A stretch of DNA of 64,000 bases from Flavisolibacter longurius (GCA_014163555.1 JACJGO010000008.1:113535-177534); one strand, 5' to 3'. Counted from the stretch's first letter, positions 43,715 through 54,177 are shown. Made by a program: numbers and translations. Notes: generated by a model not told the origin, from the letters alone.

Positions 43715-46708
43715 TTAAAGCCTTACTATTTTCTGTACATGCCTGTATTTGTTATCGGCACTTACAATGTTGATGATGTAAACTCCCGGCGCCATTCGCT
43801 GCAGCGGAATGGTTCCGTTCTGGTAACCTCTCTGTTCCTGGAAGACCATTTGTCCCTTCATGTTCATTAGCTGAACCTGCACCTTCTGAATGCCCAGCAT
43901 ATTTCCTATTTGGTACTGAACGTCCGAAGCGGCTGCCGTTGGCGCAACAAGGCGGATGAAATTCCGGTCGTTGGTCACCTGAGGCACACCGGTATTGAGG
44001 TTGGGTGTAAAGTTGGGCGTTCCAATATTGGTGTAATACATACCGTTGCCATGTGTACCTATCAGCAGTACATTATCAGAGGGACGGTAAGCCATTGACT
44101 GTACCACAGCATAGTTCAGCATTTGCCCGCCTTCCCGTTGCCAGGTAGGCTGTTGGTTAGCATCCAGTACAGTACCAAGGTTTACCGTACTGTAAAGACC
44201 AACCGATGTGCCTACATAATATTCTGTCACAGGTTGGTTTGCCGCATCTTTTTTTACTACGATCATGCAACTGCGTACAGATGGTGTGGTGAGGTTTCCT
44301 TCAGCCGTTTTCCAGTTGGGCGTAGCCGATCTGCCGTTTTTCGTCCACCAGATGCTGGTGGTATTGTAGTTGGAAACAACGGCCAATACTTCATCGTCGT
44401 TGTTTGGATTAACCGCAATGTCCTGCACGTTGCCGGTAAGTCCAAACGGTGTAATGTTTACGGGAGCTCTGTTTGCCGGTGCGTTCTGCGGATCATCCAG
44501 CCGGAAGATTTTGCCGTTGGTGGTGCCAAGATAGAGCACATGGCTGGAAGCGTACGGTCCCCGGCTATAGGCCATACCCCGGATGGCAATATTGGTGCCA
44601 TTGGTAGGGCTTCCCGGGTTGACAGCAGAGGAAACCCCAGTCATTTCCGTCCAGGTGCTGCGGGTAACGGTGGATGCTGCCGTTGTACGGAAAAGTCGGT
44701 TGAAATTGACGTAATAAAGATTGTCTGAATTATCTGCTTCCAGCCTGAAATTGGTTACAAACTCGCCAAATTCGTCTTCCGCTCCTGCTGATGATGGTGT
44801 CAGGTTGTTGGGGGTGATCTCAGTGCCGCCGGTGAAGGGAGAGGACAAGCGAGCACGGTACAATCGTCCAAGTTGAATGGATTCGTAAATATATTGGGTG
44901 CCATTGTTGTCCAGCGAAATTCCGACAAATGCACCATCGGCGCTAAACAGGAGGCGGTGATTGTTGCTGTCGGTGGCTGGTGTGCCTAACACACCGGTTT
45001 TGTCACGAAAGCGTACCCCATTATCCTGCGAACCGGAGGCAAAATTGTTTCGGCCCGCACCCGGATCCATGGCTACATTATAGACCTGAAGCGTTTGGTA
45101 ATTGGGCAGCATATTCCAGGCAACAGTGGCAGCCAAAATATTGGTTGTTTCCTGGATGCCTCCGTCATTGCCGCAAATAGCCCGGTTGGGATCTGTAGGA
45201 TGGAAGGTCAAACGATGAATATCCGCGTGACTGTTTAGGTACTGACTATAGGAAAAATCGGTACGATAACCGCCAATCCAGGCGGTGTTGTTTGGTGTGG
45301 CAAAGCCATCGGTTGAACGGTAAAGATTGGTGCCACCCACAAACACCACATTTGGATTATCTGGTTTAACCGCTACTTCCATATTGTACCCGCTTTGCAA
45401 ACTAAGCGGGTCAGAGTTGCTCAGGTTCCCACCCGGAAAATCCGGCATGTTGGCGGAACGATTGCTCCAGGTGAAAGTGTTTCCGCTCATGTCGAATCGA
45501 AACAGGTCGGCCTCCGGCTTTAGGTCACCCCCTGATGACACTGGGTCGCTGCTGAGCCCATTTTCGTAAAAAACATAGCCAATGTTGTTGTTAGAGGGTG
45601 CCAGTGCCATAATAATCCGCTTACTTTCATAGATATTATTCGTACCTGACTGCTGAACAACCTCATAAGAATTGCCTCTCCATCCGGCCACAGAATCAAC
45701 ACCCAGGGTGGCTCCACCAGCAATTCGGGTAAATGTATTGTTCTCACCTTGGTCGGAATACCATACACCCCTGGCAGTCAGGTCGGCACCACCATTTACA
45801 GCCAAAAATATTCTTCCTGAATTGCTGATGACAATATCGGTTTGGCCGGTGGCACTGGTGGCCGGACCCGCAACGGCCCGGAAGATCTGCCGGAACGAAT
45901 TGCCGCCATCGCTCGATTTCATTGCCAGCACCCAAGAGGCTACATACACATCGCCATTAACGGGGTTTACGGCAATATTGTAAACATAGTCGAACGGGTG
46001 GTCCCAAGTTTCATAAACGTTTGTACCGGGGTTGGGCAGCTTGGTCCAGGTTTGACCGTTATTTGTGGATTTCCAGAGACCAAATCCAAAAAACGTAGCT
46101 CCAATGGCACTGGCCGTATTGCCAATGGCTTCGCCACTTCCGGCGTACCAGGTATCTTCAAAACCAGTCCGCGGGTCCTGTGCCAGGGCTGTCAGGTTGT
46201 GGATATTTTCAGAGGGTGTAACCAAGGTCCAGGTATTACCGCCGTCCTCCGAACGCATAATGCCTCCACTAACGCAGCCAGCAATGACTACCCGGTTGGT
46301 AGTGCCGTTAAAGCGGCGGTCGTATTTTACAGCACGTGTTCGGCCCCCAATATTATTTGGGCCGGCTGGAAAATAGGTGTTCAGAACCTGTGTACGGGCT
46401 AAGCCGCCGCCAATGGTAGCATAAGTTGTCCTTTCCGGTGCCTGCCGGGCAAAGGCTATTTCAGCTTCGAAAACACCGGCCGGGATGGTACCGGTGACAG
46501 GGTCTTTCAACATATCAAACTCGTACTGTGACCGGGCTTTTACATACCGGGTAGGTGTTTTGTCTTCTTCACCCTCACCTTCTTCATCACTATGTGATAC
46601 CCGTTGCGGCTCAAACTCATGACCCAATTGTTTTTTACCGGGTAAAAAGATAAGCAGGCAGGCAAGCACGAGTACAGCAGACAACAGGAAAGCAATTCTG
46701 ATCTTCAT
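43715..46708 (-). CDS. large secreted sialidase/VPS10-like propeller protein with T9SS type A sorting domain
   Basis: 997 residues from this start. An N-terminal signal (MKIRIAFLLSAVLVLACLLI) is followed by an acidic stretch HSDEEGEGEEDKTPTRY. The body is a BNR/sortilin-type propeller with repeated SxDGGNTW-like turns (MRSEDGGNTWTLVTPSENIH, LWKSTNNGQTWTKLPNPG, AMKSSDGGNSFRQIF). It ends in a type A T9SS sorting domain (QVQLMNMKGQMVFQEQRGYQ to HVQKIVRL), so it is exported by the T9SS. No catalytic sialidase residues can be identified; adhesion or glycan binding is as likely as hydrolysis. The ATG at 46708 directly starts the signal peptide; an in-frame start 72 bases upstream is rejected. Confidence 0.87.
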   Translation of the reverse strand: MKIRIAFLLSAVLVLACLLIFLPGKKQLGHEFEPQRVSHSDEEGEGEEDKTPTRYVKARSQYEFDMLKDPVTGTIPAGVFEAEIAFARQAPERTTYATIGGGLARTQVLNTYFPAGPNNIGGRTRAVKYDRRFNGTTNRVVIAGCVSGGIMRSEDGGNTWTLVTPSENIHNLTALAQDPRTGFEDTWYAGSGEAIGNTASAIGATFFGFGLWKSTNNGQTWTKLPNPGTNVYETWDHPFDYVYNIAVNPVNGDVYVASWVLAMKSSDGGNSFRQIFRAVAGPATSATGQTDIVISNSGRIFLAVNGGADLTARGVWYSDQGENNTFTRIAGGATLGVDSVAGWRGNSYEVVQQSGTNNIYESKRIIMALAPSNNNIGYVFYENGLSSDPVSSGGDLKPEADLFRFDMSGNTFTWSNRSANMPDFPGGNLSNSDPLSLQSGYNMEVAVKPDNPNVVFVGGTNLYRSTDGFATPNNTAWIGGYRTDFSYSQYLNSHADIHRLTFHPTDPNRAICGNDGGIQETTNILAATVAWNMLPNYQTLQVYNVAMDPGAGRNNFASGSQDNGVRFRDKTGVLGTPATDSNNHRLLFSADGAFVGISLDNNGTQYIYESIQLGRLYRARLSSPFTGGTEITPNNLTPSSAGAEDEFGEFVTNFRLEADNSDNLYYVNFNRLFRTTAASTVTRSTWTEMTGVSSAVNPGSPTNGTNIAIRGMAYSRGPYASSHVLYLGTTNGKIFRLDDPQNAPANRAPVNITPFGLTGNVQDIAVNPNNDDEVLAVVSNYNTTSIWWTKNGRSATPNWKTAEGNLTTPSVRSCMIVVKKDAANQPVTEYYVGTSVGLYSTVNLGTVLDANQQPTWQREGGQMLNYAVVQSMAYRPSDNVLLIGTHGNGMYYTNIGTPNFTPNLNTGVPQVTNDRNFIRLVAPTAAASDVQYQIGNMLGIQKVQVQLMNMKGQMVFQEQRGYQNGTIPLQRMAPGVYIINIVSADNKYRHVQKIVRL

Positions 46709-46984
46709 GTTTTGTAGTATGAATGATGGATAAGCAGTGGTGCAATACGTTTCCTCTACTCGGTTCTGCATTGCAACCAACAGCTAATACGCGATGAATT
46801 TACAATAAGTTGCCTGTATGAAAAACAACTCTTTATCAGCGCTGCCGTTCTGTTGAAGAATGCTTTTTCGAAACAGAGAATTCCAGAACAAATGGCTTTC
46901 TTGCCACTTACTGTAAGGCGTTAAAGTTTTGCGCAGCAACCTGTAAAGGCAGCCATTGCTTCCCGCCATAAGCCAATCAGGCGT
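46709..46984. other. intergenic stretch between divergent T9SS cargo gene and mfd
   Basis: About 276 bases up to the mfd promoter box (321 to the mfd ATG). Short ORFs on the minus strand have no recognisable family or signal. It holds the divergent control regions; no perfect -7 box was found for the cargo gene. Confidence 0.45.
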
Positions 46985-46992
46985 TATCTTTG
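46985..46992 (+). promoter_or_regulatory. -7 promoter box of mfd
   Basis: TATCTTTG, a perfect TAnnTTTG, 37 bases before the ATG. A purine-rich AGAAAGGACGAG lies just before the start, one of the few plausible ribosome binding sites in the window. Confidence 0.62.
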
Positions 46993-47029
46993 CAAACTTC
47001 ATCGCAAAGCATAGAAAGGACGAGACGTA

Positions 47030-50000
47030 ATGAGTGTAGGTGCTTTATTGGAAAAATACAAGGCTGACCCCCGCCTGTTTCAGTTGGCGGACAAGATTTC
47101 TTTTGCCCAGCCGCAAAAAATCATCCTCAAAAATTTATTTGGCAGTGCCTCGCAGTTTGTGGCCGCAGGTATTTTTCTGCACCCGTCCTGCGCACAGCTC
47201 AACCATCTGTTTATCTGTAACGATGCGGAGGATGCGGCTTATTTTCACAACACGCTGGAGAACCTGACAGGGGCATTGAACCTGCATTATTTTCCTTCAT
47301 CATTCAAAAACAGGAAAAATTACCGTCTCCTGAATGCCTCGCATGTCATGCTGCGCACGGAAGCACTGACGAAATTTTCCTCCCAAACCGGCAACCGCGT
47401 AGGAGCCCTGGTTACCTACCCCGAAGCGATAGCCGAAAAAGTGGTGATCTCCAAGGCCATTTCAGAGAATATCATTCACATCAAAGCAGGCGACGAGATT
47501 GATCCGGATGCATTGTATGCAAGACTGGTAGACTATGGCTTTGAGCGCACCGATTTTGTGTATGAGCCCGGGCAGTTTGCTGTACGCGGTGGTATCTTGG
47601 ATATTTATTCGTTCGGCAATGAAAAGCCCTACCGGATTGAATTGTTTGGGAATGATGTGGACTCGATCCGAATCATTGACCCGGAAACGCAGTTGAGCGA
47701 ACGGCGCCTCCTGCAGGTAAGCATTATCCCCAATGTGCAAACGCAGTTTGAAGAGGAAGAAAAAGTGTCGCTATTGCAGTTTCTGCCCGAGAATACGATT
47801 GTTTGGATACAGGATGAAGAACTTTTGCGGGAAAGGCTGCTCACAGCCGAAGAAGATCTGGAGTTGTTTCTTTCCACAGTTCAACCCGGCCTGAAAAAAG
47901 ACGAAGAAGAACAGGATGACAAGCTGGTGAAAAAAGAAGTAAAGCCAGAGGAGTTTGTTACGGCTGAACAATTCTTCGATGATCTGCAGGCCCGCCATGC
48001 GGTTTATTTTGGTTATGAAAAACCGGAAACGTTTGATGCGCAAATTGGCTTCAATACCAAAAGCCAACCGGCTTTTAACCGGCAGTTTGACCTGCTGATA
48101 ACCGACTTGAAAAGCTGGGAAGTAAAAGGGTTTGAGCTGAACATATTTGCCGAAAATCCAAAGCAGCTCGAACGATTATACACCATCTTTAAGGATTTGA
48201 AAGAAGAAATTCAGTTCAATCCTATTGCTACGTCTATCCATGAAGGCTATATTGATGAAGACCTGAAGATTGTTTGTTATACCGATCACCAGATCTTTCA
48301 GCGCTATCATAAATACCGCGTTAAACAGGCGTACAACAAAAACAAGGCACTTACGCTGCGATCGCTGCGCGAATTGCAGCCCGGTGATTACGTTACCCAC
48401 ATCGATCATGGTGTTGGCGTGTACAGCGGTCTGCAAAAAATTGAAGTGGGCGGTAAAATGCAGGAGGCCGTGCGACTGATCTACAAGGACAAGGATATCC
48501 TGTATGTCAACATCAATTCACTGCACAAAATCGCCAAGTACACAGGTAAAGAAGGAACGGTTCCCAAAGTAAATAAACTGGGCTCCGATGTCTGGAACCG
48601 GTTGAAGGATAAAACCAAGGCCAAGGTGAAAGAAATCGCCTTTGACCTGATCAAACTCTATGCGCAACGTAAGGCACAAAACGGCTTTCAGCACACACCG
48701 GACAACTACATGCAAACCGAGCTGGAAGCATCGTTTATTTACGAAGACACACCAGACCAAAGCAAGGCCACGCTGGATGTAAAAAAAGACATGGAATCGC
48801 CATCGCCGATGGACCGCCTGGTGTGTGGTGATGTTGGTTTTGGAAAAACGGAGATTGCCGTTCGGGCTGCGTTTAAAACCGTCGTGGATGGGAAACAAGC
48901 TGCTGTGCTGGTTCCCACCACAATTCTTGCCTTTCAGCATTTTAAAACATTTAGTGATCGGTTAAAAGATTTCCCGGTTACGGTTGATTATATCAATCGA
49001 TTTAAATCTTCGAAAGAGAAAAAAGAAACCCTGAAGAAACTGGAGGAAGGAAAGGTTGACATTATCGTAGGCACACACGCCATTTTGGGAAAGGACGTGA
49101 AGTTTAAAAACCTTGGTCTTCTTGTGATTGATGAAGAGCAAAAGTTTGGCGTGGCGCACAAAGAAAAGATCAAAACGCTTCGCACCAATGTGGATGCACT
49201 AACGCTGACGGCTACTCCGATTCCGCGTACGCTGCAGTTTAGCCTTATGGGAGCAAGGGACCTTTCCATCATCAACACACCGCCTCCCAACCGGCAACCC
49301 ATTCAAACCGAAGTGAGGGTGTTCAACCAGGATTTTATCCGCGATGCTATCTATTTTGAAACGGAACGGGGAGGACAGGTTTTCTTTATTCATAACCGCG
49401 TTCAGGGTCTGGCCGAAATGGCTTCTATTATTCAGGGACTTTGTCCTGACTTGAGCATTGGCTGGGCACACGGCCAGTTGGAAGGCCACGAACTGGAAGA
49501 GCGTATCATGGATTTTATCGACAAAAAATACGATGTGTTGGTGTGTACCAACATCGTGGAAAGTGGCGTGGATATTCCAAATGTGAATACCATCATCGTA
49601 AACAATGCGCACCAGTTTGGCTTAAGTGACTTGCACCAGTTGCGGGGACGGGTAGGCCGAAGCAATAAAAAAGCGTTTTGTTACCTGCTGGCTCCACCCA
49701 TGAGTACCCTGCCAAACGATTCGAGAAAGCGCCTGCAAACCCTGGAGCAGCACAGTGAACTCGGTAGCGGTTTCCAGATTGCCATGCGTGACCTTGACAT
49801 TCGTGGTGCCGGTAACCTGCTGGGTGGTGAACAGAGCGGCTTTATGGCGGAGATCGGGTTTGAAATGTACCAGAAGATCCTGGCCGAAGCCATCAAGGAG
49901 CTGAAGCGAACGGAGTTCAAGGAATTGTTTAAAGAAGAAATTTCGAAACAGGACGATTATGTGCAGGATTGCACCATCGATACCGACCTGGAGATTCTGA

Positions 50001-50443
50001 TACCAGACGACTACGTTGAAAATATTACCGAACGCCTTTCTCTTTATTCACGGTTGGATAATTGCGAAACAGAAGAAGAACTGCAGGCTATGGAGCAGGA
50101 ACTGACCGATCGGTTTGGCCTGTTGCCACCGCCGGCGCAGGAGCTTTTTGTTACCGTTCGTTGCCGAAAACTGGCTGTGGAACTGGGCTTTGAGCGATTG
50201 ATCCTCAAGAATGACTCGCTGAAATGCTACTTCATCAACCGTCCTGATTCGCCCTATTTTGAATCGGAAACGTTCAACCGCATATTAGGTTACCTGCAAA
50301 CCGGGACCAATAAGGCAAAGCTGAAACAGGTTGGGAAAATGTTTATGATTGTAGTGGAACCCGCCAAAGACATGCAGGACGTGTACACGTTTTTACACCG
50401 CATGCATAGCCAGGTAACGAAACAGCAAACAGAAACCGCTTAA
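47030..50443 (+). CDS. mfd: transcription-repair coupling factor
   Basis: Removes RNA polymerase stalled at DNA damage and recruits UvrA; 1137 residues, full length. Order of domains: UvrB-homology region (about 1-330), the RNA-polymerase-interacting CarD-like domain (about 455-550, [20 protein letters not shown]), then the translocase. Walker A is [17 protein letters not shown] near 599, the DEEQ box is [18 protein letters not shown], and motif III is [14 protein letters not shown]-terminal TRCF domain (from about 985) follows [17 protein letters not shown] and [20 protein letters not shown]. It ends one base before the convergent small membrane protein gene. Confidence 0.98.
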   Translation: MSVGALLEKYKADPRLFQLADKISFAQPQKIILKNLFGSASQFVAAGIFLHPSCAQLNHLFICNDAEDAAYFHNTLENLTGALNLHYFPSSFKNRKNYRLLNASHVMLRTEALTKFSSQTGNRVGALVTYPEAIAEKVVISKAISENIIHIKAGDEIDPDALYARLVDYGFERTDFVYEPGQFAVRGGILDIYSFGNEKPYRIELFGNDVDSIRIIDPETQLSERRLLQVSIIPNVQTQFEEEEKVSLLQFLPENTIVWIQDEELLRERLLTAEEDLELFLSTVQPGLKKDEEEQDDKLVKKEVKPEEFVTAEQFFDDLQARHAVYFGYEKPETFDAQIGFNTKSQPAFNRQFDLLITDLKSWEVKGFELNIFAENPKQLERLYTIFKDLKEEIQFNPIATSIHEGYIDEDLKIVCYTDHQIFQRYHKYRVKQAYNKNKALTLRSLRELQPGDYVTHIDHGVGVYSGLQKIEVGGKMQEAVRLIYKDKDILYVNINSLHKIAKYTGKEGTVPKVNKLGSDVWNRLKDKTKAKVKEIAFDLIKLYAQRKAQNGFQHTPDNYMQTELEASFIYEDTPDQSKATLDVKKDMESPSPMDRLVCGDVGFGKTEIAVRAAFKTVVDGKQAAVLVPTTILAFQHFKTFSDRLKDFPVTVDYINRFKSSKEKKETLKKLEEGKVDIIVGTHAILGKDVKFKNLGLLVIDEEQKFGVAHKEKIKTLRTNVDALTLTATPIPRTLQFSLMGARDLSIINTPPPNRQPIQTEVRVFNQDFIRDAIYFETERGGQVFFIHNRVQGLAEMASIIQGLCPDLSIGWAHGQLEGHELEERIMDFIDKKYDVLVCTNIVESGVDIPNVNTIIVNNAHQFGLSDLHQLRGRVGRSNKKAFCYLLAPPMSTLPNDSRKRLQTLEQHSELGSGFQIAMRDLDIRGAGNLLGGEQSGFMAEIGFEMYQKILAEAIKELKRTEFKELFKEEISKQDDYVQDCTIDTDLEILIPDDYVENITERLSLYSRLDNCETEEELQAMEQELTDRFGLLPPPAQELFVTVRCRKLAVELGFERLILKNDSLKCYFINRPDSPYFESETFNRILGYLQTGTNKAKLKQVGKMFMIVVEPAKDMQDVYTFLHRMHSQVTKQQTETA

Positions 50444-50444
50444 A

Positions 50445-50876
50445 TCAGGTATTGGCCGGTACCGCAATGCTGGTAAATGGCAACAAAAACGAACCCAGGA
50501 ACATAATGTAAAACCCGGTTCCAAACGACTGCAGCGTTTGCCCTACGTTTTCCTGGGCCTGCGTCATATTGAAAATAATAAAAGCGATAATGGTAAGAAA
50601 GGGGATGAGATTGAACAGAACGGAAGTTGGTTTGCGCAGTACGGAGGAGATCAGGAGATAAACCACACAAACAACAACGATAATCATGCAAACGGTCATT
50701 ACCAGTGTGGAAGTAGGTTGGTTGGCGGCGCCGCGGATATTTTTAAAACCACTGGTAAGCAGGGCCCAGGCGCTAAAGGCTGTATCGTTATACATCGTTT
50801 CGGTGTACAGCGGTAGGAAAAAGGCCGCCAGGATGGCCAGGCTTAATACAATTCGCAGGATATTCTGGTTTTCCAT
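50445..50876 (-). CDS. small four-helix membrane protein of unknown function
   Basis: 143 residues with four predicted transmembrane helices: about 7-25, 56-78, 84-102 and 117-139. A periplasmic loop (ETMYNDTAFSAWALLTSGFK) follows the first helix. I do not recognise a named family. The arrangement is similar to small uncharacterised Bacteroidota membrane proteins. Its stop codon lies one base from the mfd stop codon (convergent). The upstream leader has TACCTTTT, a weak -7-like box. No function can be given. Confidence 0.75.
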   Translation of the reverse strand: MENQNILRIVLSLAILAAFFLPLYTETMYNDTAFSAWALLTSGFKNIRGAANQPTSTLVMTVCMIIVVVCVVYLLISSVLRKPTSVLFNLIPFLTIIAFIIFNMTQAQENVGQTLQSFGTGFYIMFLGSFLLPFTSIAVPANT

Positions 50877-50991
50877 TCTTTGTGAATTTTGGCGAAAAGG
50901 TAGAAACTGTTGAGCGTATTTACAAATATTGAGACAGGGCTAGGTAGAAACACGCTGCTTCAAAGCGTTGCTGTTAAAACATCATTATTGT

Positions 50992-51774
50992 CTACAAAAG
51001 CCGCATGTGCTCTTCGTCCGTCAGGCCTTCTTCAGTTTCATTGTATTCCACAATAAAATTATTACGGCCTTCCCCAACAATAATCCGCAGGTATTTTCCC
51101 TGCACCAGCTCCAGCATTGACAGAAAAGTAAAGATGGCGTGAACACGGTTTTCCACCTGCTCGAAAATCTTTTCAAACGAAAGGGTACGTTCCCGCTGTG
51201 CCAGCGAAATCATGTTGGACCGGCTGGTTTCCATAGAGTAATTGTAACGCACCACGGTATGGGTGGGTTTGTTCATCCGGTCGTGGTAGCGCTGCATTAC
51301 CCGTTCAAAGGCTTTCATCAGCTTAAAAATGGTAATGGTTTGCACCTCTGTACCTTCGCTGGCCTCTTCACCAATTTGCGAAAGCTCTTTTTGGATGTTG
51401 CCCCGCTTGGCCATCAGGAGGCGTTCGGCTTCCAGTTGGGCCATCTCCGCAGCGGCTTCCTTGTATTTTTTGTATTCCAGGATCTTGTCCACCAGTTCCT
51501 GCCGGGGGTCAATTTCATTGCCTTGCGCATCCAGTTCCTTCCGGGGCAACAACATTTTTGCCTTGATGCGCATAAGGGTAGAAATAAACAGAATAAACTC
51601 GCTGCTCAATTCAATGTTCAGCGTTTCCTGCTGGTGAATAAAGGCCAGGAAATCGTTGATGATCCGGGTAATGGGAATATTGTAAATATCCAGTTCGTCC
51701 CGTTCAATGAAAAACAGCAGCAGATCGAAAGGGCCTTCGAACTGGGGTAATTTAATCTGATAGGTTGCACTCAC
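50992..51774 (-). CDS. scpA: segregation and condensation protein A
   Basis: Kleisin subunit of the Smc-ScpAB condensin, 260 residues; helps organise and separate chromosomes. Kleisin features: the N-terminal IKLPQFEGPFDLLLFFIERD with ELDIYNIPITRIINDFLAFI, the middle ELSSEFILFISTLMRIKAKM with LLPRKE, and a C-terminal winged-helix region (FTFLSMLELVQGKYLRIIVG). A GTG start at 51774 with GGAG seven to eight bases upstream is chosen. An in-frame ATG at 51855 would force translation through a promoter box and hairpin. smc and scpB are not in the window. Confidence 0.93.
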   Translation of the reverse strand: MSATYQIKLPQFEGPFDLLLFFIERDELDIYNIPITRIINDFLAFIHQQETLNIELSSEFILFISTLMRIKAKMLLPRKELDAQGNEIDPRQELVDKILEYKKYKEAAAEMAQLEAERLLMAKRGNIQKELSQIGEEASEGTEVQTITIFKLMKAFERVMQRYHDRMNKPTHTVVRYNYSMETSRSNMISLAQRERTLSFEKIFEQVENRVHAIFTFLSMLELVQGKYLRIIVGEGRNNFIVEYNETEEGLTDEEHMRLL

Positions 51775-51787
51775 AGGAATCTCCGTT

Positions 51788-51820
51788 TTAAAAATGAAAA
51801 GTCCCGTTTCCAAAACGGGA
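51788..51820 (-). terminator. hairpin with T-run in the scpA leader, mscL terminator or attenuator
   Basis: The minus strand reads GTCCCGTTT, a TGG loop, AAACGGGAC, then TTTTCATTTTT. It lies about 115 bases after mscL and about 15 bases before the GTG start of scpA. The scpA -7 box at 51826-51833 is upstream of it, so it would be transcribed at the 5' end of the scpA mRNA. Confidence 0.6.
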
Positions 51821-51825
51821 CCCCT

Positions 51826-51833
51826 CAAAAGTA
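51826..51833 (-). promoter_or_regulatory. -7 promoter box of scpA, upstream of a terminator-like hairpin
   Basis: The minus strand reads TACTTTTG, a perfect TAnnTTTG. A start site about five bases downstream would place the hairpin at the extreme 5' end of the transcript. Confidence 0.5.
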
Positions 51834-51933
51834 GCGTTTCTTTGGTAAAAAGCACAACAAAGCCTTGCCGGACAATGATTTCGGCGGAATAGTGCTTTTT
51901 CCTGAAGCTGTTCCCAACGCTGCCAATTGGCAG

Positions 51934-52317
51934 TTACCGTTTCAGGGAATCGCGGATTTCCATCAACAGCTTTTCCTGCAATGTATATTCCGGGGCTTTG
52001 GGCTCGGTTGCTTTGGCTTCTTTTTTCCGCTTTAGTGTATTCATTCCTTTTACAATCATAAAAAGAACAAACGCGATAATGATAAAGCTGATGACGGCAG
52101 ACAGGAATTTGCCATACTTAACGGCTCCCCAGGAAAGTTCTTCCAGATTTTTGGCGCCGGCAGCCTCCAGGGCTGGTGTGAGAAGGAGGGGAGTAATGAT
52201 ATGCTCAACCAGCGACGTTACAATGGCTCCGAAGGCCGCACCAATGATAACGGCAATAGCCAGGTCTACCACATTGCCTTTAAGCGCAAATTCTCTGAAT
52301 TCTTTGATAAGTCCCAT
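51934..52317 (-). CDS. mscL: large-conductance mechanosensitive channel
   Basis: 127 residues, close to the usual length. MscL pentamers open under membrane tension to release solutes in hypo-osmotic shock. Visible are the N-terminal amphipathic helix MGLIKEFREFALKGNVVDLA, TM1 (AIAVIIGAAFGAIVTSLVEH) containing the pore-lining GxxxG-type residues, a periplasmic loop, TM2 (FLSAVISFIIIAFVLFMIVK) and a C-terminal charged helix ending LLMEIRDSLKR. A perfect -7 box TAGATTTG (minus strand of 52348-52355) lies 30 bases upstream. Confidence 0.97.
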   Translation of the reverse strand: MGLIKEFREFALKGNVVDLAIAVIIGAAFGAIVTSLVEHIITPLLLTPALEAAGAKNLEELSWGAVKYGKFLSAVISFIIIAFVLFMIVKGMNTLKRKKEAKATEPKAPEYTLQEKLLMEIRDSLKR

Positions 52318-52347
52318 GTTAAATGATTTTGGTTATGCTCTAAGGTA

Positions 52348-52355
52348 CAAATCTA
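52348..52355 (-). promoter_or_regulatory. -7 promoter box of mscL
   Basis: The minus strand reads TAGATTTG, a perfect TAnnTTTG, 30 bases before the ATG. Confidence 0.62.
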
Positions 52356-52363
52356 ACGTTCAG

Positions 52364-53110
52364 TTAAACCTGTTTCCTTTCCGGTACCGGATACTGCATC
52401 GACAACCCGGATAGACTATCTACCAGGGTTTTGGTGATCAGGTATTCTTTGTACCAGTTCTGATCCGCCGGCACAATAACCCAGGGTACCTCGTTGCAAT
52501 GGGCAAACACATCTTCATACATATTCATATAGTCGTCCCAAAGCTTGGATTCGGCAAAATCATTGGCGTTGTATTTCCAAGCTTTCAGTGGATTGTGGAC
52601 CCTTTCGGCCAGCCGTTCCTGCTGTTCCTCCGGCGAAATATGGAGATAGAATTTCAGGACAACCGTTCCGCTTTCCTGTAACATCCGTTCAAAATCATTA
52701 ATAGCCCGGAAACGTTTTTTTGCCGTTTCAGCATCGCACCATCCTTTTACCCGGGTTACCAATACATCTTCATAATGGCTGCGGTTAAACACCTGTATCA
52801 TGCCTTTGGCCGGTGTGTGTTGATGAATGCGCCATAAAAAATCATGGCTCAATTCTTCTTCCGTTGGCACTTTAAACGATTTTACGGAAATGCCCTGTGG
52901 ATTAACACCGCTGAATACATTGCGGATGGCACCATCTTTTCCGCTGGCGTCCATGCCCTGCAGGATAAGCAGCACACTGTGTTTGCCTTCAGCGTACAGG
53001 AGGTTTTGCAAGTTGTCCAATTGTTCTTTCGTATCGGGTAGCAGGGCCTTTGTTTCCGCTTTATCAAATTCTTTCGGGGCCCGGGTGGAGAGGGTTTGGA
53101 GTATAGCCAT
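52364..53110 (-). CDS. PPK2-family polyphosphate--nucleotide phosphotransferase
   Basis: 248 residues, single PPK2 domain. Transfers phosphate between polyphosphate and nucleotides. The Walker A-type loop is LILQGMDASGKDGAIRNVFS (about 48-67), followed by the family signatures SFKVPTEEELSHDFLWRIHQ, FNRSHYEDVLVTRVKGW and FYLHISPEEQQERLAERVHN; PWVIVPADQNWYKEYLITKT closes the lid side. The class (AMP versus ADP preference) cannot be settled from the sequence. It is divergent from the EamA transporter gene and upstream of mscL; link to osmotic or energy stress is only suggestive. Confidence 0.93.
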   Translation of the reverse strand: MAILQTLSTRAPKEFDKAETKALLPDTKEQLDNLQNLLYAEGKHSVLLILQGMDASGKDGAIRNVFSGVNPQGISVKSFKVPTEEELSHDFLWRIHQHTPAKGMIQVFNRSHYEDVLVTRVKGWCDAETAKKRFRAINDFERMLQESGTVVLKFYLHISPEEQQERLAERVHNPLKAWKYNANDFAESKLWDDYMNMYEDVFAHCNEVPWVIVPADQNWYKEYLITKTLVDSLSGLSMQYPVPERKQV

Positions 53111-53156
53111 AAAAATTCTTGTTTCTTACCGGTAAGCTGCTGCACTTTTGCAGCCT

Positions 53157-54017
53157 ATGCAAAATCAGAAAGCAGCCAGTTGGGTTCTTTTTGTTATCCT
53201 GGCGCTGTTGTGGGGAAGTTCGTTTATTTTAATGAAAGAAGGCGCAAAGAACCTTACCGGCTGGCAAATCGGAGCGGTTCGCATCCTGTCGGCATCCGTT
53301 GTTTTTCTGCCGTTTGCCCTGGTCTCTATCCGAAAAGTTCCTTCCGCGAAAATCCCGCTTATTGTGCTGACAGGCGTGCTGGGAAACCTGTTCCCGGCAT
53401 TTTTGTTCGGTATTGCCATTCAGCAGCAGATTCAAAGTTCACTGGCTGGCATCCTGAATTCGTTAACGCCCTTGTTTGTGATCGTTATCGGCGCCCTGTT
53501 CTTTAAAAAGCTGGTGCCTTCCAAAAAAGTAGTGGGTGTGCTCATTGGTTTTGTTGGCCTTGTCTTGCTGAGCCTTTCCCGTGGACCGGTAACACTCAGT
53601 GAAGTTGGATTTACCCTACTTATTCTCCTGGCCACCCTTTTTTATGGACTAAACGTAAACATCATTACGACCTACCTGAAAGGTGTGGATCCATTCCGAA
53701 TGGCAACCATCTCCATTGCATCGCTGCTGGTGCCTACATTGGTTGTTCTGCTACTCAATCCGGTTGCGCTGGATACGGCACCGCAACGGCAGAGTGTTTA
53801 TGCCTGTGTGGCGCTGGGGATATTGAGCAGTTCTGTAGCCACTGCGCTTTATTATATTCTCATTAAAAAAGCAGGCGGTTTGTTTGCTTCGCTAGTTACG
53901 TATGCCGTACCGGTTGTGGCAATCGGCTGGGGATTGTTGTTTGGAGAAGAAATTACCCTGCTGCAGGTGGGTTGCTTGGGCGTTATTCTTAGTGGGGTAT
54001 ATCTGGCGAACCGGTAG
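53157..54017 (+). CDS. EamA/DMT-superfamily transporter
   Basis: 286 residues with ten predicted transmembrane helices forming two EamA halves (about 5-135 and 145-285). Typical is the N-terminal VLFVILALLWGSSFILMKEG, the loop AVRILSASVVFLPFALV, and ALYYILIKKAGGLFASLVTY then AVPVVAIGWGLLFGEE in the second half. The substrate of such exporters (metabolites, amino acids) cannot be read. The ATG at 53157 is preferred over a TTG at 53148, because CACTTTTG (53143-53150), a one-mismatch -7 box, overlaps the TTG and ends six bases before the ATG. Confidence 0.9.
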   Translation: MQNQKAASWVLFVILALLWGSSFILMKEGAKNLTGWQIGAVRILSASVVFLPFALVSIRKVPSAKIPLIVLTGVLGNLFPAFLFGIAIQQQIQSSLAGILNSLTPLFVIVIGALFFKKLVPSKKVVGVLIGFVGLVLLSLSRGPVTLSEVGFTLLILLATLFYGLNVNIITTYLKGVDPFRMATISIASLLVPTLVVLLLNPVALDTAPQRQSVYACVALGILSSSVATALYYILIKKAGGLFASLVTYAVPVVAIGWGLLFGEEITLLQVGCLGVILSGVYLANR

Positions 54018-54138
54018 TGCCCACTTAGGCCGACTCTTTCTTTTTCATATCTATCTTTTCCTTCAGTAAAATGTTTTTTTACCTTCTGCATATTTTAACT
54101 GACAGGATAGATGTCCGATACGGCTAAGATGTAGTATA

Positions 54139-54177
54139 AATAACAAATGCCTGTTGTAAAAACAGGCATTTGTTATT
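54139..54177. terminator. bidirectional terminator between the EamA gene and frr
   Basis: A perfect 17-bp stem AATAACAAATGCCTGTT (54139-54155) pairs with 54161-54177 around GTAAA. It lies after the EamA stop and beyond the C-rich repeat that abuts frr. Confidence 0.85.
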
